Of a stretch of 14,801 bases of DNA, positions 6,922 through 14,801 are shown piece after piece. Made by a program: the position numbers and the translations under genes. Position 1 is the first letter of the stretch. Every line of letters starts with the position of its first letter. Source of the DNA: Betaproteobacteria bacterium (GTDB taxonomy: Bacteria > Pseudomonadota > Gammaproteobacteria > Burkholderiales > SG8-39); the NCBI GenBank assembly GCA_029865405.1, contig JAOUGZ010000022.1:1-14801 (forward strand), written 5' to 3'. The notes under the pieces were generated by a model. The model was not told the origin of the DNA, did not search any database, and saw nothing but the letters and a program-made list of their open reading frames with translations.

Positions 6922-8073
6922 ATGCGCTATATCGACGGCAACCGGGTCACGCTGCTGCGCAATGGCGAGCAGTACTTTCCCGCGCTGGTCGATGCCTTCG
7001 ACGCCGCCCGGCGCGAGATCTTTCTCGAGACCTACATTTTTGCCGATGACGAGACCGGCAGCCTGGTTGCCGACGCGCTCGCGCGTGCGGCGGCGCGCGG
7101 CGTCGCGGTGCACCTGCTCATCGACGGCTTCGGCGCGCGCGATTTCGCGCCGCGCTTCCGGCGCATGCTCGCCGAGGCCGGCGTCCGGGTGCTGGTCTAC
7201 CGTCCGGAAATCAGTCCGTGGACGCTGCGCCGCAACCGCCTGCGACGCATGCACCGCAAGCTCGCCTGCATCGATGGCCGCTGCGCTTTCGTCGGCGGCA
7301 TCAACGTGATCGATGACTACGACGCGCCGAACGACACCACCCCGCGCTACGACTACGCGGTGCGCGTCGAAGGGCCGCTGACCGCCGCGGTGCGCGCCGA
7401 GGCGGCGCGCCTGTGGCGGCTCGTGGCGCTGACCGCTCGGCACACGCAGCCGCTGCCGCCGGCGCCTCAGGCACCCGTGCCGCTCGCACCGGGCCAGCGC
7501 GCCGCGCTGGTGGTGCGAGACAGCCTGCGCCATCGGCGCGACATCGAAGACGCCTACCTCGAGCTGATCGAAGGCGCGCGCGAGGAAATTCTCATCGCCA
7601 ACGCGTACTTCTTCCCAGGGCGCCGGTTCCGGCAGGCGCTCGCGGCTGCAGCGCAACGCGGCGTGCGGGTCGTGCTGCTGGTGCAGGGACTGGTCGAGTA
7701 CCTCGTGCCGCACTACGCGTCGCGCGCACTATTCGGCACGCTGCTCGATGCGGGCATTCGCATCGAGGAGTACCACTACAGCTTTCTGCACGCCAAGGTC
7801 GCGGTGTTCGATAGCCGCCAGGCGTGCGTGGGTTCCTCCAACATCGATCCCTTCAGCCTGCTTCTCGCGCGCGAGGCCAACGTCTTCGTGGACGATGCGG
7901 GGTTCGCGGCCGAGCTGCGCGCCAGCCTGCAGGATGCGATGCGCAGCGGCGCGCGTCCGCTGCCGTCTCTGGCGTGGCGGCGCCGGCCGCTGTGGCGCCG
8001 CGCGCTGAACTGGGTCGCCTACGGCATCGCGCGCGTGGTGATCGGCTACGCGAGCTACGAGCGCTACCACTGA
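6922..8073 (+). CDS. clsB: Cardiolipin synthase B (phospholipase D superfamily)
   Basis: ClsB joins phospholipids to make cardiolipin at the inner membrane. The 383-residue protein has the two HKD motifs of the phospholipase D superfamily: HRKLACID (H111, K113, D118) followed by GGINVIDDY, and HAKVAVFD (H290, K292, D297) followed by GSSNIDPFS. It lacks the two N-terminal transmembrane segments of ClsA-type enzymes and begins directly with the catalytic region, which is the ClsB layout. A basic C-terminal end (WRRRPLWRRALNWVAYGIARVVIGY) could act as a membrane-binding helix. ATG 6922 lies 4 bases after the EEP gene stop. It is the last gene of the plus-strand unit; its stop codon abuts that of the opposing MOSC gene, leaving no room for a terminator between them. 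Confidence 0.93.
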   Translation: MRYIDGNRVTLLRNGEQYFPALVDAFDAARREIFLETYIFADDETGSLVADALARAAARGVAVHLLIDGFGARDFAPRFRRMLAEAGVRVLVYRPEISPWTLRRNRLRRMHRKLACIDGRCAFVGGINVIDDYDAPNDTTPRYDYAVRVEGPLTAAVRAEAARLWRLVALTARHTQPLPPAPQAPVPLAPGQRAALVVRDSLRHRRDIEDAYLELIEGAREEILIANAYFFPGRRFRQALAAAAQRGVRVVLLVQGLVEYLVPHYASRALFGTLLDAGIRIEEYHYSFLHAKVAVFDSRQACVGSSNIDPFSLLLAREANVFVDDAGFAAELRASLQDAMRSGARPLPSLAWRRRPLWRRALNWVAYGIARVVIGYASYERYH

Positions 8074-8838
8074 CTAGGGCGCAGCGAGCGCCCGGTCGCC
8101 GACGCGGATCTCGCCCGGCCGCTCGACTGCATAGCGCACCCCGAACACCGGCTCGCCGTCGCGCAGCCGCAAACGCGAGAGCGTGCGCAGCGGCTCGTCG
8201 CCGCTAATGGCGCCGAGCGTCTGGTCGATGGTCGTCACTTCGCAGCGGCCGCAGGCATGCACCGGCGCGAGGATCGCGGCGCCGACGCGCAGGCGCTGCC
8301 AGTTGTCTTCGTCGAATGCGGGGGCTTCGTCGAGGGCGATGTTCGGCCGGAAGCGCGCCATGGGCACTGGCGCACCCAGGACCGCGTTGATCGCGTCGAG
8401 CGACGCGGCATTGGTCAGCAGCAGGGCAGCCGCGTCCCCCAGTGCGAGCTTGGCGCCCTGGCGCTCGACCGGTCGCTCGAGCCGCCCGAGCTGCAGCGGC
8501 GTGGAGAACCAGCGTGTCAACGTCGCGTTCACGGCGGCGCGCGCGACACGCGCCGCTGCCTCCCTCGACCAGACGCGCAGCTGCACCGCCTCGGCGAAGT
8601 CGCCGGCGCCGACCTCCAGCCGCTCGCCGTCGAGCTCAAGCAGCAGTGCGTCGCCGCCCGGCAGCGCCTGCAGCCGCGCCAGGCGCGGGTCGTCGCGCTG
8701 CGTGAACACGCGCCCGCCGGGACGCGCCAGACAGTAGCGGCGGTCGCCGCGCGGCCCCATGACGTCGAGCTCGAGGCGCTCGAGCGGCACCGCGGCCGCG
8801 CCTTTCAGCGGATAAATGGCGAGCGCGCTCACGCGCAT
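8074..8838 (-). CDS. MOSC-domain protein (MOSC_N plus MOSC, YcbX/mARC-like)
   Basis: The 254-residue protein has an N-terminal MOSC_N beta-barrel region (residues 1-about 115, ALAIYPLKG, FTQRDDPRLARL) and a C-terminal MOSC domain with RFRPNI at 162-167, ACGRCEVTTIDQTLG at 195-209 and EPLRTLSRLR. The cysteine pair C196/C199 lies in the region that holds the molybdenum cofactor in YcbX and mARC proteins, so a molybdenum-dependent reductase of N-hydroxylated compounds is the likeliest role; the real substrate is unknown. No C-terminal ferredoxin domain is present, unlike E. coli YcbX. ATG 8838 lies just inside the preceding ComB-like gene (10-base overlap) and gives the family-typical RVSALAIYP start. 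The stop codon directly abuts the clsB stop. It is the last gene of a four-gene unit. Confidence 0.85.
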   Translation of the reverse strand: MRVSALAIYPLKGAAAVPLERLELDVMGPRGDRRYCLARPGGRVFTQRDDPRLARLQALPGGDALLLELDGERLEVGAGDFAEAVQLRVWSREAAARVARAAVNATLTRWFSTPLQLGRLERPVERQGAKLALGDAAALLLTNAASLDAINAVLGAPVPMARFRPNIALDEAPAFDEDNWQRLRVGAAILAPVHACGRCEVTTIDQTLGAISGDEPLRTLSRLRLRDGEPVFGVRYAVERPGEIRVGDRALAAP

Positions 8839-9572
8839 CGCAGGCGGCCTTCCTCCATCACCGGTACGATCGGAAAGGCGTCGAAGCGGCAGGCAAACTC
8901 GACCTCGTGCGCCAGTCCGCGCGCGGCCATCATGCGGCCGACGCGGCACTCGAGCAGCACCGCGGGCGCGCGCGCACTGCGAAAGAACGCCAGCGACGTG
9001 CGCGCGGCGTCGGAGAAATCCGCGCCGGGTCCGAGCCGGCGCACGAAGTGCTCCACCAGGCACCCCGCGCCGTAGAAATCCTCGAGATTGAAATTGCCGC
9101 CCGAGCCCGAGCAAAGGATGAGCACGGTGTCGCGCGCATGCGCGGCGGCGACGTGGGCGACGATCGCGCCGGCGTTCAGCAGGGAGCCGCAGTACACGCG
9201 CTTTGCGCCCGCCGCCAGGGTCATCGCGACGGTGCCGTTGGTGGTGGCGTAGATCAGGGTCTTGCCCGTGACGCCGTGCGCGAGCAGCGCCATCGGCGCC
9301 GGGTGCGCGAAACCCGGCAGCGTCTCGGCGTAGAGCTCTCCCGCCAGTACGTAGCGGTCATCGGGGTGTCGCGCGCCGGCGGCGCGCGCGGCCGCCTCGT
9401 CGGCCACCGGCAGCACTTCGGCGGCGCCGCCGGCGAGCGCCGCCACCATGGTGGTCGTGGCGAACAGGATGTCGAGCACCACGACCACTTTGCCCGAAAC
9501 GCGCACGCCGTCCAGCTCCTCCTTGCGCGTGAGCACGTGGATGCGGTGCTGCAGCTCGATCTTCGCGCTCAT
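8829..9572 (-). CDS. ComB-like (2-phosphosulfolactate phosphatase family) protein
   Basis: The 247-residue protein resembles the ComB family: [18 protein letters not shown] at residues 29-46, LAGEL followed by [14 protein letters not shown] at 105-114, and [17 protein letters not shown] at 154-170. ComB removes phosphate from 2-phosphosulfolactate during coenzyme M synthesis in methanogens; bacterial members are widespread and mostly untested. Two family segments look altered: I expect an Arg before the Ala-Thr-Thr stretch, where Phe37 stands, and the usual GNSP-like turn reads AHPAP here. The substrate may therefore differ; no other coenzyme M gene is in the window. ATG 9572 overlaps the MaoC stop by 4 bases, and the 3' end overlaps the MOSC gene by 10 bases, so coupled translation is likely. 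Family assignment is fairly sure, function is not. Confidence 0.75.
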   Translation of the reverse strand: MSAKIELQHRIHVLTRKEELDGVRVSGKVVVVLDILFATTTMVAALAGGAAEVLPVADEAAARAAGARHPDDRYVLAGELYAETLPGFAHPAPMALLAHGVTGKTLIYATTNGTVAMTLAAGAKRVYCGSLLNAGAIVAHVAAAHARDTVLILCSGSGGNFNLEDFYGAGCLVEHFVRRLGPGADFSDAARTSLAFFRSARAPAVLLECRVGRMMAARGLAHEVEFACRFDAFPIVPVMEEGRLRCA

Positions 9573-10018
9573 GGCGCCGGACGCCGTCCGAACATGCCCC
9601 AGCCCTCCATCGACATGACGAGGTCGCCTGCCTGGTTGAGCGCCTCGGTGCGCGAGCGCAGCAGGCCGACGCTGGGCCGGCGTTGCGAGGCGCGCGACTC
9701 GAGCACCGTGCGCCGGTAGGTGATCGTGTCGCCCGGGCGGACGGGCTTGAGCCAGCGGATGTTGTCCAAGCCCGGCGAGCCCAGGCTCACCGCGCGGTTG
9801 ATGTAGGTCTCGCAGTTCAGGCGCATGCAGATCGCGCAGGTGTGCCAGCCGCTCGCGATCAGGCCACCGAAGGCCGAGCGCGCGGCCGCCTGCGGATCGA
9901 CGTGAAACGGCTGCGGGTCGAACTGGCGCGCGAACGCGATGATCTCCTCTTCCGTGAAGGTGTGGCGGCCCATTTCCACGGTCTCGCCGACCTTGAAGTC
10001 CTCCCAGTACAGCGTCAT
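9569..10018 (-). CDS. MaoC-like (R)-specific enoyl-CoA hydratase family protein
   Basis: The 149-residue protein is a single hot-dog-fold MaoC-like domain. The hydratase motif [17 protein letters not shown] (residues 29-45) holds the catalytic pair D34 and H39, and [12 protein letters not shown] follows at 49-60. Later segments [19 protein letters not shown] match the usual MaoC pattern. It should add water across the double bond of an enoyl-CoA or a related acyl-CoA; the chain it acts on cannot be told. ATG 10018 overlaps the thioesterase stop codon by 4 bases and its own stop overlaps the ComB-like start by 4 bases. Next to an acyl-CoA thioesterase it suggests a short acyl-CoA conversion pathway. 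Length is normal for the family. Confidence 0.87.
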   Translation of the reverse strand: MTLYWEDFKVGETVEMGRHTFTEEEIIAFARQFDPQPFHVDPQAAARSAFGGLIASGWHTCAICMRLNCETYINRAVSLGSPGLDNIRWLKPVRPGDTITYRRTVLESRASQRRPSVGLLRSRTEALNQAGDLVMSMEGWGMFGRRPAP

Positions 10019-10455
10019 TGCGCGGGCGCCGTCTTCTCGAACGCGCGCACGCGCCGCCGCACGTCCTCGGGCAGCGTGGCCGCAGCCTTCGCTTTCGGGT
10101 CGGCATTCACGTACACCAGCTCGGCGGTGACCAGGAGATCGGACGCGCCGCGCCAGATCTCGAACAGGAACGTCAGGCTGCTGCGGCCGAGCCGCGATGC
10201 GCGGCAAAGGATGTCGAGCTCGTCGTCATAGCCCGCGGAGCCCAGGTACTCCACCGTGGCCTTGCGCAGGAACAGGTCGCTCGCGAATCGCTCGACGTAG
10301 CCCTCGGGGTAGGGCAGGCCGATCGCGCGCCAGTACTCGGCGACGGCGCTGTCGATGTAGGTGAGATAGTGGCCGTTGAACACGATCTTTTGCATGTCCA
10401 CTTCGGCCCAGCGCACACGCAGGCGGTGCGTGCAGGCAAAATCCTCTCGGGGCAT
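10015..10455 (-). CDS. Acyl-CoA thioesterase (4HBT/YbgC-like hot-dog fold)
   Basis: This cytoplasmic protein of 146 residues hydrolyses an acyl-CoA thioester by family inference. The 4HBT signature [24 protein letters not shown] lies at residues 14-37, with D20 as the expected catalytic acid; [14 protein letters not shown] and the later [11 protein letters not shown] also fit. I chose ATG 10455 because a GGAGA Shine-Dalgarno lies about 8 bases upstream and the fold starts a few residues later. ATG 10485, ten codons upstream, keeps the frame open but has no visible ribosome binding site. The gene leads a four-gene unit and overlaps the MaoC-like gene by 4 bases. It is divergent from the EAL gene across 81 bases. 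Substrate unknown. Confidence 0.87.
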   Translation of the reverse strand: MPREDFACTHRLRVRWAEVDMQKIVFNGHYLTYIDSAVAEYWRAIGLPYPEGYVERFASDLFLRKATVEYLGSAGYDDELDILCRASRLGRSSLTFLFEIWRGASDLLVTAELVYVNADPKAKAAATLPEDVRRRVRAFEKTAPAQ

Positions 10456-10536
10456 CGCATCGGTCTCCAGGATAAACCGCGCCATGTTAGCTCGGCCGTG
10501 CGGCGCGCGCGGCTAGGATAGCGCCGGGGTTTGCGC
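10456..10536. promoter_or_regulatory. Divergent thioesterase / EAL promoter region
   Basis: This 81-base stretch must supply promoters for both divergent genes. The least GC-rich core, TAGGATA (10514-10520), could act as a weak -10 box in either direction (TAGGAT plus, TATCCT minus). No good -35 box is seen. GGGG at 10526-10529 is a plausible ribosome binding site for ATG 10537, and GGAGA on the minus strand near 10464-10468 serves ATG 10455. Confidence 0.3.
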
Positions 10537-11376
10537 ATGACGAATGGCACTGCAAGGTCGCCCGCGGCAAGCGGCGAGGAGAAGTTCCTCGAGGAGATGA
10601 ACCGCGAGCTTGCGGGATGGGACGACCCCGCCGCGCGCCTGCGCCACGCGCTCGCGCGCGACGACCTCCAGCTCTACTGCCAGCCCATCCTTTCGTTGCG
10701 CCCGCCGGGTGCCTTCACCATGGCCGAAGCGCTCGTGCGCCTGCGCGAAGAGGAGGCACTGCTGCTGCCGCCCGGGGATTTTCTGCCCGTGTTCGAGCAT
10801 TTCGGGATGATGGGAGCGCTGGATCGCTGGGTGGCGAGTCACGTCGTACGCTGGCTCGCCGACCCGCCCGCCGGCGCCATCCCGCGCATCAGCCTCAATG
10901 TGTCCGCGCAGGCGCTGGAGGATGCGGCGTTCCCCGGGTTCATCGCCGGCGAATTGCAGGCAATGCGCGTGCCGCCGCAGGCGCTGACCTTCGAAGTGGA
11001 CGAAAACGACACGCTGTCGCGCCTCGAAGTCGCGGCGCGCTTCTCGCACGCCGTGAAGCAGATCGGCTGCAAGGTGCTGATCGACGGCTTCGGCCAGCGC
11101 TCGGTGTCGTTCATCGCGCTGCAGACGTTGCGCGCGGATTTCGTGAAGGTGGACGGCTCCATCGTGCGCGCGCTGCTGCGAAGCGAAGTGGCGCGGCACA
11201 AGCTGAAGGCGGTGGTGCGCGTCGGGCAAACCATTGGCGTCGAGGTGATCGCGGAATGCGTGGAGGAACCCGGAATTCTGGCGCAGCTGCGCGAGGCGCG
11301 GGTGGGCTATGCGCAGGGTTTCGGCATCGCGCGCCCTGCGCCGATCGACCGCTCGGCCGCGCCGCGCATGCCATGA
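10537..11376 (+). CDS. EAL-domain protein with a degenerate catalytic motif
   Basis: EAL domains hydrolyse or sense cyclic di-GMP. The 279-residue cytoplasmic protein is a single EAL domain (about residues 35-270) after a short N-terminal extension, with no GGDEF, PAS or membrane segment. Motifs in order are EAL at 64-66 (MAEALVRL), LNVSAQ with N121, FEVDEND with E153, LIDGFGQR at 181-188, VKVDGS with K204, AECVEEPG with E240, and YAQGFGIARP. Active enzymes have DDFGTG in the fourth motif; here D183 remains but the second metal-binding Asp is Gly184 and the following TG is QR. Catalysis is therefore doubtful, and binding-only or effector function is plausible. ATG 10537 is chosen over TTG 10531 because GGGG lies at proper distance. 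The stop overlaps the next start (ATGA). Confidence 0.88.
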   Translation: MTNGTARSPAASGEEKFLEEMNRELAGWDDPAARLRHALARDDLQLYCQPILSLRPPGAFTMAEALVRLREEEALLLPPGDFLPVFEHFGMMGALDRWVASHVVRWLADPPAGAIPRISLNVSAQALEDAAFPGFIAGELQAMRVPPQALTFEVDENDTLSRLEVAARFSHAVKQIGCKVLIDGFGQRSVSFIALQTLRADFVKVDGSIVRALLRSEVARHKLKAVVRVGQTIGVEVIAECVEEPGILAQLREARVGYAQGFGIARPAPIDRSAAPRMP

Positions 11377-11591
11377 TGCGGGCGACGGGCGCACCGGCCA
11401 CGTTCGTCGACGAGGAAGGCTCGGTGCTGATCCTCGGCGAGCGCGGCCTGGGCCTGCTCGATGACCGCGATCTGGCTCTTTTTTTTGAGGCGCGCCTGGG
11501 CGCGGATTGGCGCGACTTGCCGACGGTGGCGTCGCGCGATGTCGCCGCGCGGTTCAATTTCGTTTCCGCGCCGTCCGTTTCCTTGCGCTGA
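11373..11591 (+). CDS. Small uncharacterised protein coupled to the EAL gene
   Basis: I do not recognise this 72-residue protein. Its start ATG 11373 overlaps the EAL stop codon (ATGA), and its codons show the same strong third-position GC bias as neighbouring genes, so it is probably real. It has no membrane segment, cysteine pair or signal peptide; it is mildly acidic in the first half (FVDEEGSVLILGERGLGLLDDRD). The position suggests a partner of the EAL protein, which is inference. Codons 36-38 contain a T8 tract (11479-11486), very unusual in this GC-rich DNA: gain of one T during transcription would create a stop at once, giving a 38-residue product. The rpsL promoter -35 box lies in its last codons. 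Confidence 0.65.
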   Translation: MMRATGAPATFVDEEGSVLILGERGLGLLDDRDLALFFEARLGADWRDLPTVASRDVAARFNFVSAPSVSLR

Positions 11592-11611
11592 CCCGGTTTC
11601 CTCCTTATAAT
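11583..11611 (+). promoter_or_regulatory. str operon promoter
   Basis: TTGCGC (11583-11588) and a perfect TATAAT (11606-11611) are separated by exactly 17 bases, a strong sigma-70 match. The start point should fall near 11618, giving a leader of about 73 bases before rpsL. The -35 box overlaps the end of the preceding small gene. Confidence 0.8.
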
Positions 11612-11630
11612 CCGGCCTCTTTTTTAGCGC

Positions 11631-11674
11631 CTGGGCGGCTACGGGTTCGCTGGACGTGGCCGCCCGGTTTGTTT
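11631..11674 (+). promoter_or_regulatory. rpsL leader hairpin, possible attenuator
   Basis: Bases 11631-11643 pair with 11655-11667 in a 13-bp stem (eleven Watson-Crick pairs, two G-U pairs) around an 11-base loop, followed by TTTGTTT. This resembles a Rho-independent terminator with an imperfect U tract and lies inside the predicted rpsL leader, 23 bases before ATG 11691. It could attenuate or set the level of str operon transcription, or protect the 5' end. Function is inferred. Confidence 0.5.
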
Positions 11675-11690
11675 CTGGGGTCTGAAAATA

Positions 11691-12068
11691 ATGCCTACAG
11701 TCAATCAGTTACGGCGTGGTATCCGGGCCGCACGGCGCCCGAAGTCGAAGGTGCCGGCGCTCGCGGGCTCGCCCCAGAAGCGGGGTGTGTGCACGCGCGT
11801 CTACACCACCACGCCGAAGAAGCCGAACTCCGCGCTGCGCAAGGTCGCGAAAGTGCGGCTGACCAACGGCTTCGAGGTGATCGGCTATATCGGCGGCGAA
11901 GGCCACAACCTGCAGGAGCACTCGGTGGTGCTGATTCGCGGCGGGCGCGTGAAGGACCTGCCGGGCGTGCGCTATCACATCGTGCGCGGCTCGCTCGACA
12001 CGCAGGGCGTCAAGGACCGCAAGCAGAGCCGCTCCAAGTACGGCGCCAAGGCGCCGAAGACGGCCTAG
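11691..12068 (+). CDS. rpsL: 30S ribosomal protein S12
   Basis: S12 sits at the decoding centre of the small ribosomal subunit. The 125-residue protein follows the family from MPTVNQL to the end, with [19 protein letters not shown] and [14 protein letters not shown]43 and K88, the residues changed in most streptomycin-resistant mutants, are wild type, so a streptomycin-sensitive S12 is predicted. D89, the residue methylthiolated by RimO in E. coli, is present. It is the first gene of the str operon, behind a strong promoter and a leader hairpin. The ribosome binding site is modest: GGGG lies 10 bases before the start codon. rpsG follows 25 bases later. Confidence 0.98.
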   Translation: MPTVNQLRRGIRAARRPKSKVPALAGSPQKRGVCTRVYTTTPKKPNSALRKVAKVRLTNGFEVIGYIGGEGHNLQEHSVVLIRGGRVKDLPGVRYHIVRGSLDTQGVKDRKQSRSKYGAKAPKTA

Positions 12069-12093
12069 AGAAGAACGAGAGAGAACAGCCCCC

Positions 12094-12564
<471 letters not shown>

Positions 12565-12583
12565 CGGGATTCAGGTGAGTATC

Positions 12584-14801
<2,218 letters not shown>

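Noticed and set aside
10456..10485. Longer thioesterase start at ATG 10485
   Set aside because: No Shine-Dalgarno precedes it, whereas ATG 10455 has GGAGA about 8 bases upstream; still possible.
11438..11486. CGAGC/GCTCG inverted repeat followed by the T8 tract as a terminator
   Set aside because: The stem ends 18 bases before the T tract, so it does not have intrinsic terminator geometry, and it lies within an apparent coding frame.

Overview
The window looks like a chromosomal segment of a GC-rich betaproteobacterium, probably related to Burkholderiales. The reasons are strongly GC-biased third codon positions, the neighbourhood uvrA / YajR-type MFS / ssb / fmdB / DUF502 / aspS / nudB / EEP nuclease / clsB, and a complete str operon with betaproteobacterial-looking proteins. 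This placement rests on recognising proteins and gene order by eye, not on a search. No tRNA, rRNA, CRISPR array, insertion sequence or prophage is visible, and no gap between genes exceeds 100 bases.

Layout. Bases 1-363 hold the start of uvrA on the minus strand, cut by the window edge. A short divergent promoter region separates it from a plus-strand MFS transporter and ssb (440-2133). A promoter with a perfect TATAAT then drives a small FmdB-type zinc-ribbon gene (2188-2529), which ends in a strong intrinsic terminator. Beyond it lies a tight seven-gene plus-strand unit (2590-8073): DUF502 membrane protein, aspS, a secreted RNase of the RNase Sa/N1 family, its barstar-type inhibitor, nudB, an EEP-family phosphoesterase and cardiolipin synthase clsB. 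Gaps in this unit are at most 8 bases or are 4-base overlaps.

Bases 8074-10455 hold a four-gene minus-strand unit with every junction overlapping: acyl-CoA thioesterase (4HBT fold), MaoC-like hydratase, ComB-like phosphatase and MOSC-domain protein. Its last stop codon directly abuts the clsB stop codon. Divergent from it is an EAL-domain protein with a damaged catalytic motif, overlapping a 72-codon gene that contains a T8 tract. The str operon (rpsL-rpsG-fusA-tuf) follows from a clear promoter, with a 13-bp leader hairpin upstream of rpsL. tuf runs off the right edge.

How the genes work together. Most are housekeeping: repair, single-strand DNA binding, aminoacylation, folate precursor trimming, cardiolipin synthesis and translation. 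The most unusual part is the RNase/barstar pair inside the aspS-clsB unit, where the exported RNase starts within the aspS stop codon and its cytosolic inhibitor follows 3 bases later. Other points worth attention are an AspRS with residues typical of the non-discriminating type, the degenerate EAL protein, the slippery T8 gene, two possible attenuators (before DUF502 and before rpsL), and the uncharacterised four-gene acyl-CoA/phosphatase/MOSC unit.
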